From UBA4782 sp034429195 (GTDB lineage: Bacteria; Chloroflexota; Anaerolineae; Anaerolineales; Anaerolineaceae), in the NCBI GenBank assembly GCA_034429195.1, contig DAOUGQ010000018.1:62001-126000 (forward strand): a stretch of DNA of 64,000 bases, in the 5' to 3' direction. Position 1 is the stretch's first letter. Each line of letters opens with the position of its first letter. The notes below the pieces were generated by a model that did no database searches, had not been told where the DNA came from, and was given only the letters and a program-made list of their open reading frames with translations. Position numbers and translations under genes: made by a program. Positions 33,785 through 43,462 of the stretch are shown here, piece after piece.

Positions 33785-34591
33785 ATGCACAAAGAACGAT
33801 TGGATGTACTGGTTACAGAACTCGGATTGGCTGAAAGTCGCAGCCTTGCGCAGCGATTAATCATGGCCGGACAGGTACTGGTAAATGGTGAAATGGTGGT
33901 AAAGCCATCGGAAAAAGTGCTGCCAGAATCCGAGATTCGGTTGAAAGAAAAAGCCCCATTTGTTTCACGAGGAGGAGAGAAACTGGAAGCAGCGATCCAG
34001 GCATTTGGTTTTGTAGACATTTTTGATTGGGTCTGTGCAGATGTGGGCTCTTCAACAGGTGGATTTACTGATTGTCTTCTTAAACATGGTGCAAGGAAGG
34101 TATTCGCGATTGATGTGGGGTATGGGCAGCTTCATTGGTCGCTGCGACAAAATCCAGCCGTGGTTGTGATGGAGCGTACCAATGCCAGATATGTTGAGAA
34201 GCTGGATGAACCAGTGCAATTGATCGTTATCGATGCATCTTTTATTTCACTAAAAATATTCTGGGATGTCTTTCCTAAATGGTTTAACGAAACACCCGGG
34301 CATGTTATTGCTCTGATCAAGCCTCAGTTCGAAGCTGGAAGAAAGCAGAGCGCAAAGGGAGAGGGCGTAATCAGGGATAAACAGGTGCACAAACAGGTAT
34401 TGGAAGATGTATTACAAGGGGCGCAGGATCATGGGTATAGCATTCATGGATTAATTAATTCTCCCATTTTAGGGCCTAAAGGGAATCGTGAATTTCTTGT
34501 GCATTTGCAGTATCCACAGAGCGAAAGAATTGCTATCTCGAGCTTGATAGATGAACTCAATTTGGATGATGAAAAGCAAGAAATAAAATAA
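33785..34591 (+). CDS. tlyA: TlyA-family rRNA 2'-O-methyltransferase (hemolysin A-like)
   Basis: 268 residues. An N-terminal S4 RNA-binding domain (RLDVLVTELGLAESRSLAQRLIMAGQVLVNG) is followed by an FtsJ-like Rossmann methyltransferase domain (FVSRGGEKLEAAI, DVGSSTGGFTDCLL, LIKPQFEAG). TlyA proteins methylate ribose in 16S and/or 23S rRNA. In-frame starts exist at 33776 and 33785; neither has a ribosome site. A TAAAAT at 33772-33777 ends 7 bases before 33785, which suggests a leaderless transcript starting there. Confidence 0.9.
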   Translation: MHKERLDVLVTELGLAESRSLAQRLIMAGQVLVNGEMVVKPSEKVLPESEIRLKEKAPFVSRGGEKLEAAIQAFGFVDIFDWVCADVGSSTGGFTDCLLKHGARKVFAIDVGYGQLHWSLRQNPAVVVMERTNARYVEKLDEPVQLIVIDASFISLKIFWDVFPKWFNETPGHVIALIKPQFEAGRKQSAKGEGVIRDKQVHKQVLEDVLQGAQDHGYSIHGLINSPILGPKGNREFLVHLQYPQSERIAISSLIDELNLDDEKQEIK

Positions 34592-34617
34592 ACCTATTGA
34601 ATAATTCAGGAGGATCC

Positions 34618-35280
34618 ATGACAAACCGCTATGTAAAAAATATGCTTGGTGAAAATGAAGAGATATTGCTGGTAACCCGGCAACATGGTCTGGTGTTATT
34701 CAAGAACATCGTGGCGGAGATCGTATTGATCCTCGTGATTTGTGCGGCAATAGCAGCAGTATCCATATTTCTGGTTCCGACTGGTTTTTTGAACATTCTT
34801 GTCTGGATCGTGGGTGGAGGCATTCTTCTATTTCCTCTCATTGGAATGATGCATGATATCCTTGTGTGGTCAAACAAGCAGTTCATTATTACCAATCGGA
34901 GGGTCATCCAGGTAGCAGGGATCATTAATAAGAATGTGACCGATTCTTCTCTGGAAAAAGTAAATGATGTAAAAATGGTGCAATCCTTTTGGGGAAGAAT
35001 GTTAAATTATGGGGATATAGAAATTTTGACTGCCAGTGAATTGGGTGTGAACCTGTTCAGGAAAATTGGAAATCCTGTGAAAGTCAAAACAACCATGATA
35101 AATGCCAAGAACAGACTTGCCAATGATGATTTAACTGGTCAAAAAACAGGAGCGAAAGTAGTTCCTGCAGAAATTGCCATCCCTGATATGCTCACTGAAC
35201 TGGATGAACTCAAGAAAAAGGGGATCATCACTGAAGAGGAATTTCAAGAAAAGAAAAAGGACCTGTTAGCCCGATACTGA
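34618..35280 (+). CDS. Membrane protein with bacterial PH (bPH2) and SHOCT domains
   Basis: 220 residues from the ATG at 34618, which has AGGAGG 5 bases upstream. Two adjacent membrane helices (about 22-68) are followed by a bPH2-like domain (FIITNRRVIQVAGIINKNVTDSSLEKVNDVKM ... GDIEILTASELG). A C-terminal SHOCT motif follows (LTELDELKKKGIITEEEFQEKKKDLL). Such proteins are common but functionally uncharacterised; bPH domains mediate membrane or protein contacts. Downstream of tlyA, separated by 26 bases. Confidence 0.87.
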   Translation: MTNRYVKNMLGENEEILLVTRQHGLVLFKNIVAEIVLILVICAAIAAVSIFLVPTGFLNILVWIVGGGILLFPLIGMMHDILVWSNKQFIITNRRVIQVAGIINKNVTDSSLEKVNDVKMVQSFWGRMLNYGDIEILTASELGVNLFRKIGNPVKVKTTMINAKNRLANDDLTGQKTGAKVVPAEIAIPDMLTELDELKKKGIITEEEFQEKKKDLLARY

Positions 35281-35324
35281 TCGCATTATTTACCAGCGCC
35301 TTCCGGTTTAACCTGATAATAAGG

Positions 35325-35330
35325 TATACT
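35325..35330 (+). promoter_or_regulatory. Predicted lepA -10 box
   Basis: TATACT lies 11 bases before the lepA ATG, so transcription would begin about 5 nt upstream of the start codon. No ribosome site is present, consistent with a near-leaderless mRNA. Confidence 0.4.
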
Positions 35331-35341
35331 TTGCTGCGTCT

Positions 35342-37144
35342 ATGATCACTTCACATGTGAGAAATTTCTGCATTATTGCTCATGTCGACCATGGCAAGTC
35401 AACCCTTGCTGATCGGATGCTTCAGCTTACCCATACCATTTCCGACCGTGAAATGGTCGATCAGATCCTGGATAGCATGGATCTGGAACGTGAAAAGGGA
35501 GTAACCATTAAGGCTTCAGCTGTGCGCATGAATTACACTGCGCAAGATGGGAATACCTATGAGTTGAACTTGATCGACACTCCTGGACATGTAGATTTTC
35601 ATTATGAAGTAGATCGCGCATTGGCTGCCTGTGAGGGTGCAGTACTGGTTGTAGATGCAACCCAGGGTATTGAGGCGCAAACGCTGGCAAACCTGTACTT
35701 GGCTCTGGATTCAGATCTCACGATCATCCCTGTGATCAATAAGATTGATCTCATCTCTGCACAACCAGATGAGGTTGCACAGGATATTGGTAATTTATTG
35801 GGTATGCCTGCTGATGAGGTGACACGAATCTCTGCAAAAGAGGGGACGAACGTACCCGAAGTTCTGGAAGCTATTGTTAAACAGATTCCACCTCCACATG
35901 GAGAACCTGATCAGCCTCTTCGGGCACTTATTTTTGATTCGCATTATGACTCCTACAAAGGTGTTGTTGCGTATATTCGAATTGTGGATGGCAGTCTGAA
36001 ACATGGAGAAACCGTCTGCATGATGGCTACGGGCGTGGAAGTAAAGCCAGTAGAAATTGGAATTTTTTCTCCTACATTCATTCCAGTTCAGAAATTGGAT
36101 ACAGGGGATGTCGGGTATATTGCTACTGGTTTGAAAACCGTTTCCGAGTGCAGAGTGGGAGACACTATCACACTGGCAACAAGGATTGCCAGTGAACCTT
36201 TACCTGGATACCGGAAAGCCAAACCAATGGTATATGCTGGGATTTATCCAGTGGATGGTGAAGATTACCCAGACCTGAAAGAAGCGCTGGAAAAACTTCA
36301 ATTAAATGATGCATCGCTCATTTATGAGCCAGAGACTTCGCAAGCACTTAATTTTGGCTTTCGCTGTGGTTTCCTGGGTTTATTCCATATGGAGATTATC
36401 CAGGAAAGGCTTGAGCGTGAATATGACCTGGATATTGTTGTTACTGCTCCATCTGTTGAATACGAAGTAGCTCTAATTGATGGAGAAGTTATTAAAATTG
36501 ATAGCCCAGCGCTGCTGCCAGCAGAAGATAGAATACTGGAAATTCGTGAACCCTGGATGCGATTGGAATTATTTACTCCAACAGAGTATTTTGGAACCTT
36601 GATGGAATTGGTAAAAAAACGTCGAGGAGTTTTCCAATCACAAGAATATCCAGCTCCTAATCGTGTACAACTCAATTTTGAAATCCCACTGGCTGAAATT
36701 CTCGTAAATTTTTTTGATCAAGTAAAAAGCAGGTCACGTGGTTATGCTTCGATGGATTATCATTTTTTAGAATATCGTCAAGGTAATTTGACTCGTCTTG
36801 AAGTACTGGTAGGCGGTGAACAGGTGGATGCGCTGGCGATGATCGTTCACAAAGAAGATGCGTATCATCAAGGGCAACGCCTGGTAACAAAGTTGAAAGA
36901 ACTTATTCCGAGACAGTTATTTGATGTTGCAATTCAAGCATCTGCTAATGGGCGGATCATCTCCAGGGCGAATGTAAAAGCTACCCGCAAAGATGTACTG
37001 GCAAAATGTTATGGTGGAGATATCACACGAAAAAAGAAACTGCTTGAAAAACAGAAGAGGGGCAAGCGGCGGATGAAAATGGTCGGCAACGTAGAAATTC
37101 CACAAGAAGCGTTTATGGCGATGTTGAAGCTGGAGGAAGAATAG
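35342..37144 (+). CDS. lepA: Elongation factor 4 (LepA)
   Basis: 600 residues, normal length. G motifs are AHVDHGKSTL (P-loop), DTPGHVDFHYEV (G3) and NKIDL (G4). The LepA-specific C-terminal domain (ISRANVKATRKDVLAKCYGGDITRKKKLLEKQKRGKRRM) is complete. LepA is a ribosomal GTPase linked to initiation or elongation quality control. Its TAG overlaps the GTG start of the next gene (TAGTG). Confidence 0.97.
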   Translation: MITSHVRNFCIIAHVDHGKSTLADRMLQLTHTISDREMVDQILDSMDLEREKGVTIKASAVRMNYTAQDGNTYELNLIDTPGHVDFHYEVDRALAACEGAVLVVDATQGIEAQTLANLYLALDSDLTIIPVINKIDLISAQPDEVAQDIGNLLGMPADEVTRISAKEGTNVPEVLEAIVKQIPPPHGEPDQPLRALIFDSHYDSYKGVVAYIRIVDGSLKHGETVCMMATGVEVKPVEIGIFSPTFIPVQKLDTGDVGYIATGLKTVSECRVGDTITLATRIASEPLPGYRKAKPMVYAGIYPVDGEDYPDLKEALEKLQLNDASLIYEPETSQALNFGFRCGFLGLFHMEIIQERLEREYDLDIVVTAPSVEYEVALIDGEVIKIDSPALLPAEDRILEIREPWMRLELFTPTEYFGTLMELVKKRRGVFQSQEYPAPNRVQLNFEIPLAEILVNFFDQVKSRSRGYASMDYHFLEYRQGNLTRLEVLVGGEQVDALAMIVHKEDAYHQGQRLVTKLKELIPRQLFDVAIQASANGRIISRANVKATRKDVLAKCYGGDITRKKKLLEKQKRGKRRMKMVGNVEIPQEAFMAMLKLEEE

Positions 37145-38160
37145 TGCAATCCCCTTCGACATTTTGGCACAAATCCATGCGTTGGATACCTGGTGTTTTG
37201 ATCAGCCTTGTTGCCATTTTTATTCTGATAAAGGTCGCCTCCTGGCAGGATTTAAAGACAGCGCTGGCATCAATAAAGTTAATTAACCTTATTGGAGCGA
37301 TTGTTTTAACGATCATATCGTTGATTTTCCGATCCATGGCATGGAAAATCATGTTGGGCGGAAAAACAACAACAGGAAAAGCCTTTCTTACTATTAATGA
37401 GGGTTATCTTCTGAACAACTTGCTGCCTTTCAAGTTGGGAGAAATCGGAAGAGCGGTATTGATGGGGCAGTCGACTGGTTTGGGAACCTTGCATGTGCTC
37501 TCGACCATTGTGATCGAGCGTGCTTTTGACGTGGGCATTGCAGCGGGTATTATCATCGCCACCTTGCCCTTTGTTATTGGTGTTGGGTGGGCAAAATCTG
37601 TTGCTTTGATCGCGCTGGCATTAGTTATTGTGGGGTTCTTTATTCTCTTCTTGATTGCTTCCAATCATCAGAAAGTAGAATTGTGGTTAGAGAAGGTTGG
37701 AAAAAGGCAACGCTGGGTAAACCGATGGGTAATGCCGAAAATCGGTTCGTTGTTGAATGGATTAAGTATTTTAACCTCCCCTCTTAAGTTTCTTAGCTGT
37801 TTTGGCCTTATTGCTTTATCCTGGGGGTTATGGACATTGCTTTATTTCGTAATGCTTCTGCCTCTGGTTCCCGGTGCTACTTTTTGGCAAGCAGCTTTTG
37901 TTGAAGGTGTGTTAGCATTAGGTGTTGCAGTACCTTCTGCACCCGCTGCTCTGGGTGTTTATGAAGGTGCTATGGTCGGTGGATTGGTGATTTTAGGCAT
38001 ATCCGAATCTGTAGGATTGGGGTATGCAATTGTGATGCACTTTATGCAGTTTTCTACTACAGGTATTTTGGGATTCTGGGGATTGATACGCGAAAAACAA
38101 TCGTTGGGTAAATTATTTGCACAGTTACAACAACCTCAAGATACCCCGGTGGAACAATAG
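37144..38160 (+). CDS. Flippase-like integral membrane protein (LPG synthase TM-region family)
   Basis: 338 residues with about eight membrane helices and a GTG start overlapping the lepA stop. RSMAWKIMLGGK, EGYLLNNLLPFKLGEIGRAVLM and PSAPAALGVYEGAMVGGL are landmarks of the UPF0104/lysylphosphatidylglycerol synthase TM family. In MprF this region flips a modified lipid; stand-alone members occur with glycan genes and are presumed lipid or glycolipid flippases. No aminoacyl-transfer domain is attached. It begins the envelope-glycan segment with the epimerase and glycosyltransferase that follow. Confidence 0.87.
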   Translation: MQSPSTFWHKSMRWIPGVLISLVAIFILIKVASWQDLKTALASIKLINLIGAIVLTIISLIFRSMAWKIMLGGKTTTGKAFLTINEGYLLNNLLPFKLGEIGRAVLMGQSTGLGTLHVLSTIVIERAFDVGIAAGIIIATLPFVIGVGWAKSVALIALALVIVGFFILFLIASNHQKVELWLEKVGKRQRWVNRWVMPKIGSLLNGLSILTSPLKFLSCFGLIALSWGLWTLLYFVMLLPLVPGATFWQAAFVEGVLALGVAVPSAPAALGVYEGAMVGGLVILGISESVGLGYAIVMHFMQFSTTGILGFWGLIREKQSLGKLFAQLQQPQDTPVEQ

Positions 38161-38176
38161 ATTTGGAGAAAAGAGT

Positions 38177-39202
38177 ATGGGAAAAAAATATCTAATAACC
38201 GGTGGAGCAGGTTTTATTGGCTCAAATTTTGTCAATCGTCTTCTACAGCGCGGAGAAGATGTGACCATATTTGATAACCTTAGCAGAGCAGGTGCCCAGA
38301 GGAATATACGCTGGTTGAAAGAAATTCACGGAGAGAAATCTTTCAATCTGATTCTTGGAGATGTGCGAAATGAAAAGCAGATCCTTGATGCAGCTAAAGA
38401 TGCTGATGTGATTGTCCATCTGGCTGCTCAGGTTGCAGTTACCACTTCTGTAACGCATCCCCGCGAGGATTTTGAAATCAACGCTCAAGGTACTTTCAAT
38501 ACTCTGGAAGCTGCACGCCAATCTGGAAAAAATCCTGTTTTTATTTATTCTTCAACAAATAAAGTCTATGGTGGCATGGATGATGTGAAGATCGTTGAAG
38601 ATGAGACACGATACCGGTATGAATCCTTGCCGGAGGGTGCGTCTGAACTTCAGCCATTAGATTTTCACTCACCATACGGATGCTCGAAAGGTGCTGGAGA
38701 TCAATATGTACGGGATTATTCCCGCATCTATGACATTCCAACCGTAGTTTTTCGCCAGAGCTGTATTTATGGACCACGCCAGTTTGGTATCGAAGATCAG
38801 GGTTGGGTTGCATGGTTTATAATCGCTGCCATTACTGGAAGGAAGATTAATATTTATGGTGATGGCAAGCAAGTTCGCGATATTTTATTTGTGGAAGATC
38901 TGATAGACGCGTATGATGCTGCGATCAACAGACCAGAGGTAAGTACGGGTAAAGTGTATAACATTGGTGGTGGTTCGAAGAACACCATATCCATCTGGAC
39001 TGAATTTAAGCCAATTTTAGAGAAACTATTAGGAAAGCCATTGGATATTTCAAAGGGGGATTGGCGTCCAGGCGATCAACGGGTATATGTTTCAGATATC
39101 CGGAAGATCAACAATGAACTTGGGTGGCAGCCGAAAATCTCAGTTGAAGAGGGGATCACCCGCTTATTCAATTGGGTTTACTCGAATAAGAATTTATTCT
39201 AG
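38177..39202 (+). CDS. NAD-dependent sugar epimerase, CDP-paratose 2-epimerase-like
   Basis: 341 residues from the ATG at 38177 (GGAGAAAAGAG upstream); a longer frame from 38117 would overlap the previous gene for no gain. Extended SDR: nucleotide motif GGAGFIGS, active-site SST and YGCSK. The segments RQSCIYGPRQFGIEDQGWVAWF and VRDILFVEDLIDAY are most like CDP-paratose/tyvelose 2-epimerases (RfbE type). The other CDP-dideoxysugar genes are not in the window, so it may act on another NDP-sugar. Confidence 0.85.
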   Translation: MGKKYLITGGAGFIGSNFVNRLLQRGEDVTIFDNLSRAGAQRNIRWLKEIHGEKSFNLILGDVRNEKQILDAAKDADVIVHLAAQVAVTTSVTHPREDFEINAQGTFNTLEAARQSGKNPVFIYSSTNKVYGGMDDVKIVEDETRYRYESLPEGASELQPLDFHSPYGCSKGAGDQYVRDYSRIYDIPTVVFRQSCIYGPRQFGIEDQGWVAWFIIAAITGRKINIYGDGKQVRDILFVEDLIDAYDAAINRPEVSTGKVYNIGGGSKNTISIWTEFKPILEKLLGKPLDISKGDWRPGDQRVYVSDIRKINNELGWQPKISVEEGITRLFNWVYSNKNLF

Positions 39203-39214
39203 GAACCAGACTTT

Positions 39215-40393
39215 ATGCGTATCCTGGTAGTATTAACCTATTATCGCCCGCATACCAGCGGGTTGACTATCTATGCAGAACGGCTTGCCAAAGCATTGGT
39301 AAAACGGGGCCATGATGTCACTGTATTAACATCGCAATATGATAAGAATTTACCACTAAAGGAAATTGTTGACGGGGTAAAAATCATCCGCGTTCCTGTA
39401 CTCTTCCGCATCAGCAAGGGAGTTATCATGCCAAAATTTGGCAAGATGGCATCGGAGATGGTGAAGAGCCATGATGTGGTGCAATTACATTTGCCCCAAT
39501 TCGATGCTGCTGGTGTAGCTCTACGGGGAAGGTTGTGGAAAAAGCCAACTATAATCACATATCATTGTGATGTACATATGCCAGCTGGAATAATCAGTTG
39601 GGCTGCAAACCAGGCGGTCAGGGTCATGAACAATCTGGCAGCTTTATTCACACATCAAATCGTGACATACACACAGGACTATGCAGACAATTCAGATTAC
39701 CTGCGAAGATATTTAGATAAGTTGCATGTGATACTTCCACCAGTGGAACTTCCCCAGATTCCTGCCGAGCAGATAAATCAATTCGAAGAGAAAAATAATC
39801 CAGGGAGGAAGCACCCGGTAATTGGAATGGCTGCCCGATTTGCAACTGAAAAGGGCGTTGAAATCTTGTTGGATGCTTTGCCAGCTATTTTGTCAGAACA
39901 CCCTGATGCACAAGTGTGGTTTGCAGGACCTTATGAAAACATCATCGGTGAAGAAGCCTATGCTGCCAGATTAATGCCTCGCATTGAGAAATACCAAAAA
40001 TCCGGAACCTGGCATTTTCTAGGTACACTCAATCCCCCAAAAATGGCTGCTTATTACCCTAATCTGGATGTTTTAGTTCTACCCAGCCTCAATGCCACAG
40101 AGGCATTTGGGTTGGTACAGATCGAAGCTATGATGAATGGTGTGCCCTGTGTAGCTTCCAACTTGCCTGGAGTAAGGCGACCCGTACAGATGCACGGCAT
40201 GGGAGAGGTAATTCCAATTGGTGATTCAAAAGCCCTGGGTGAAGCGGTAAATCGAATCCTGGCAAATCCGATCCAATACAAAAAAGATCCAGCAGAGATA
40301 GCCTCACATTATCTCCCTGATCAGATTGCGCAGGAATACGAAGAGTTATTCAATAATCTTCTAAGAACAGTCAGGCTTTCGAACAATGGATAA
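39215..40393 (+). CDS. Glycosyltransferase family 4
   Basis: 392 residues, GT-B fold. The N-terminal domain begins with YYRPHTSGLTIYAERLAKALVKRGHDVTVLTS, and the C-terminal donor domain has RFATEKGVEILLDALP and the EAFGLVQIEAMMNGVPCVAS motif with the catalytic glutamates (EX7E). It transfers a sugar from an NDP donor to a lipid-linked or protein acceptor at the cytoplasmic face. AGGA precedes the ATG; it overlaps the next gene by 8 bases. Confidence 0.93.
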   Translation: MRILVVLTYYRPHTSGLTIYAERLAKALVKRGHDVTVLTSQYDKNLPLKEIVDGVKIIRVPVLFRISKGVIMPKFGKMASEMVKSHDVVQLHLPQFDAAGVALRGRLWKKPTIITYHCDVHMPAGIISWAANQAVRVMNNLAALFTHQIVTYTQDYADNSDYLRRYLDKLHVILPPVELPQIPAEQINQFEEKNNPGRKHPVIGMAARFATEKGVEILLDALPAILSEHPDAQVWFAGPYENIIGEEAYAARLMPRIEKYQKSGTWHFLGTLNPPKMAAYYPNLDVLVLPSLNATEAFGLVQIEAMMNGVPCVASNLPGVRRPVQMHGMGEVIPIGDSKALGEAVNRILANPIQYKKDPAEIASHYLPDQIAQEYEELFNNLLRTVRLSNNG

Positions 40394-41207
40394 CAATTCA
40401 TCGGGAACACACAAGCCGCAAGCGCGTGATCCTTTGTGGCTGAATATTCGTGAGCTTCCTTACTTCCGTGGATTGCTGAGGGCGGTGGAAGCAAGAGAGT
40501 ATCAGAATATTAATTTGCCAGGACCGATTCTTGACCTTGGATGTGGAGATGGGCAATTTATTACAACTGCTTTTGATCATCCTGTTGATGTGGGAATCGA
40601 TCCCTGGAAAGGACCAGTTCGTGAAGCGGGGCGAAGAAAAGGCTATCGACTGACGGTACATGGTTCTGGCGATCGAATCCCATTTGCTGACCAGTATTTT
40701 GGCAGTGTTATGAGCAATTCCGTTCTAGAGCATATCCCAGCTTTAGACCCAGTTGTTGCAGAGGTAGCCAGAGTTTTACAACCAGGTGGTACCTTCGTTT
40801 TTTGTGTTCCGAATCACCGTTTTCTGGATAATTTATCTGTATCCAGATTCTTTCAGCGAATTGGTTTGAGGAAACTGGCAGAATGGTACCGTAATTTCTT
40901 TAATCGAATTTCACGACACCATCATTGTGATGATTATCAAACCTGGGAAGCACGTTTGAAGAAGGCTGGATTCACCATCGAGAAGCACTGGGATTATTTT
41001 TCTCCCGAAGCAACGAAAATATTGGAATGGGGTCATTATTTTGGATTACCATCTTTGATCACCCATTTTCTTTTTAGAAAATGGATTGTTGCTCCTGTCA
41101 GTTGGAATCTCTGGTTGACGGAAAAACTAGTTACTAGATATTATCGGGAATCACGAATCCAATCTGAAGGATCATATTCTTTTTATATTACCCGGAAGAC
41201 GCAATAA
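40386..41207 (+). CDS. Class I SAM-dependent methyltransferase
   Basis: 273 residues. SAM-binding motif I ILDLGCGDGQF and the later SNSVLEHIPALDPVVAEVARVLQPGG are of the Methyltransf_11 type. Translationally coupled to the glycosyltransferase (8-base overlap), so a glycan or lipid-glycan substrate is likely but unproven. About 70 C-terminal residues are aromatic-rich with a possible membrane-associated helix. Confidence 0.88.
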   Translation: MDNNSSGTHKPQARDPLWLNIRELPYFRGLLRAVEAREYQNINLPGPILDLGCGDGQFITTAFDHPVDVGIDPWKGPVREAGRRKGYRLTVHGSGDRIPFADQYFGSVMSNSVLEHIPALDPVVAEVARVLQPGGTFVFCVPNHRFLDNLSVSRFFQRIGLRKLAEWYRNFFNRISRHHHCDDYQTWEARLKKAGFTIEKHWDYFSPEATKILEWGHYFGLPSLITHFLFRKWIVAPVSWNLWLTEKLVTRYYRESRIQSEGSYSFYITRKTQ

Positions 41208-41239
41208 TAGTTTTAACCTGGATTAATACATGTAGGGCG

Positions 41240-41245
41240 TATAAT
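41240..41245 (+). promoter_or_regulatory. Predicted -10 box of the GT39/DUF2298 cluster
   Basis: TATAAT lies 28 bases before the chosen ATG at 41274; there is no clear -35. Confidence 0.4.
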
Positions 41246-41273
41246 TAAGCATTCATTGGAACAGGATAACAGC

Positions 41274-43433
41274 ATGCCCGAACCAAGCATACTGGATTTC
41301 ATAAAACAATACTTTACTCCCTGGCGAAAAAGAAGCATCATTTTATCGCAATTGCAGGAGCCCTGTGAGTCCCCCGAACCAAGTATCGAAGAAGAGGGTG
41401 TTACACCCACACCAGAATTGGTCGATAAAACGCAGCTAGGAAAAAAGCTGAGTCCGAGAGTTTTTACCTGGCCGTGGGAAGTCTTTTTATCGATCGTTAT
41501 TGGGCTTATAGCACAATGGTCATTGGAACCCCCTAAACAGAAGCTGGTATTTTCTCTTCTTTTTTATGCTATTGCAGTTGGATTGCTGGTGTGGGGGTAT
41601 ACGAAAAAAAGCTGGATTATGCCAGAAAGAATGCATGAAAGTGCTGAATGGAAAGATACCCCGGTTCGTTGGCGAAGAATATTTTTAGCGTTACCCGTAA
41701 TGGTATTGGCATTCATTTTATTTGGCAACAATCAATTTAGCCTGATCAATATCTCGGTCTGGCTGGTTGCAATTATATTAATTATGACAGGATTTTGGTC
41801 CAGTCTTGATCAAGAAAAACGAATTCAATGGCAGAAGGTAGGAGCATTTTTCAAGAATCCAACTATCCATTTAACCATTTCGCCAACATTCTGGATAATC
41901 GTCGTTTTGATCATTTTAGCTATATTCTTCCGATTTGGACAATTAAGTGAAATCCCTGGCGAAATGTTCAGCGATCACGCAGAGAAGCTCTTGGACGTGA
42001 ATGATGTATTGAATGGCCAATATTCCATTTTCTTCCCACGCAATACAGGTCGTGAAGCCGTCCAGATGTATTTGACAGCTGTGATTTCCAAATTATTCGG
42101 AACAGGGTTGTCATTTATGAGCTTGAAGATAGGGACAACTCTGGCTGGATTTTTTACACTTCCATTTATATATTTGCTTGCAAAAGAAATTAGCGGGAAA
42201 AGATTGGGTTTGATCGCCTTTTTTTTGGCAGCAATAGCATATTGGCCTAATGTCATTAGCCGGGTAGGATTGCGTTTTCCATTGTATCCATTGTTTGTTG
42301 CGCCTATGTTGTACTTCCTTATTAAGGGATTGAAATACGGTGATCGAAACCAATTCATCTGGGCTGGGTTGGCACTTGGTTTGGGATTGCATGGATACAG
42401 CCCAATGCGGATTGTACCCATTGTGGTGGTAATACTCCTTGGTATTTATATGCTTTTTCCATCTGCAAAAGGTAAACGCCAACAAGTTCTAATGGGACTG
42501 GTAGTTCTGGCGGTGGTGGCTTTTGTAATATTCTTACCATTATTGCGCTATGCTTTCGATGACCCTCAGATGTTTGCTTTCCGCGCCTTTAGCAGACTGA
42601 GTACTACTGAACGAGCATTCCCTGCCTCTCCAGTTTTGATTTTCTTCCAGAATTTGTGGAAGTCAATGGTTATGTTCTTCTGGAATAATGGCAATATCTG
42701 GGTACATTCGGTCACAAACCGACCCGCATTGGATGTAGTTAGTGCAGTATTTCTATTATTTGGTATGGGAATTACTTTGTGGAGAAGCATTCGCCAACGG
42801 TCATGGGTAGATGCAATGCTGTTTGTATCAATTCCCTTGTTGATGTTGCCCTCCATCTTATCATTAGCATTTCCAGAAGAGAATCCATCTTTAAACAGGA
42901 GTGGGGGAGCAATCATTCCAGTTTTCATAACAGCAGCTATAGGTATAGATAGCTTGTTAAGCAATTTGATCAAAGGATTGAAAAGCTGGATAGGAAAGAC
43001 CATGGGGTATGTATTTGCGGGAATACTAGTCTTCATGACGATTAGCCAGAATTATGACTTGGTTTTTCGACAATATAAAACACAGTTCAACGCAGGTGCC
43101 TGGAATACTTCAGAAATGGGAGCAGTGATCCGTGATTTCGCTGAATCCACGGGTACGTATGATACTGCTTATGTTGTGCCTGTTGCATATTGGGTGGATA
43201 CCCGTCTCGTAGGAATCAATGCGGGTATTCCCACCAAAGATTATGCATTGTGGCCAGATAGTTTTGCTTCTACATTAGACGAACCTCGAGCAAAACTCTT
43301 TCTTGTAAAAGGTGACGATCAGACCGATCTGGATTTATTATTGCAATACTATCCTGATGCGGCGGTCTACCTTTATGATCAATCTCTGGAAGGAAAAGAT
43401 TTCTTTATTGTATCTGTTCCACCAGCGCGATAA
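41274..43433 (+). CDS. GT39-like polytopic membrane protein
   Basis: 719 residues from the ATG at 41274 (AGGA 7 bases upstream); a TTG at 41256 is an alternative. A charged cytoplasmic N-terminus of about 65 residues precedes about 12 or more membrane helices. The first large loop, near residue 230, reads EIPGEMFSDHAEKLLDVNDVL, resembling the acidic catalytic loop of GT-C (PMT/ArnT-like) glycosyltransferases that use polyprenyl-phosphate sugars. The last 130 residues are a soluble extracytoplasmic domain (TYDTAYVVPVAYWVDTRLVG). First of four giant membrane proteins in a row. Confidence 0.82.
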   Translation: MPEPSILDFIKQYFTPWRKRSIILSQLQEPCESPEPSIEEEGVTPTPELVDKTQLGKKLSPRVFTWPWEVFLSIVIGLIAQWSLEPPKQKLVFSLLFYAIAVGLLVWGYTKKSWIMPERMHESAEWKDTPVRWRRIFLALPVMVLAFILFGNNQFSLINISVWLVAIILIMTGFWSSLDQEKRIQWQKVGAFFKNPTIHLTISPTFWIIVVLIILAIFFRFGQLSEIPGEMFSDHAEKLLDVNDVLNGQYSIFFPRNTGREAVQMYLTAVISKLFGTGLSFMSLKIGTTLAGFFTLPFIYLLAKEISGKRLGLIAFFLAAIAYWPNVISRVGLRFPLYPLFVAPMLYFLIKGLKYGDRNQFIWAGLALGLGLHGYSPMRIVPIVVVILLGIYMLFPSAKGKRQQVLMGLVVLAVVAFVIFLPLLRYAFDDPQMFAFRAFSRLSTTERAFPASPVLIFFQNLWKSMVMFFWNNGNIWVHSVTNRPALDVVSAVFLLFGMGITLWRSIRQRSWVDAMLFVSIPLLMLPSILSLAFPEENPSLNRSGGAIIPVFITAAIGIDSLLSNLIKGLKSWIGKTMGYVFAGILVFMTISQNYDLVFRQYKTQFNAGAWNTSEMGAVIRDFAESTGTYDTAYVVPVAYWVDTRLVGINAGIPTKDYALWPDSFASTLDEPRAKLFLVKGDDQTDLDLLLQYYPDAAVYLYDQSLEGKDFFIVSVPPAR

Positions 43434-43462
43434 AATCAAAAATTGTTGCCAGTATTAAAACT

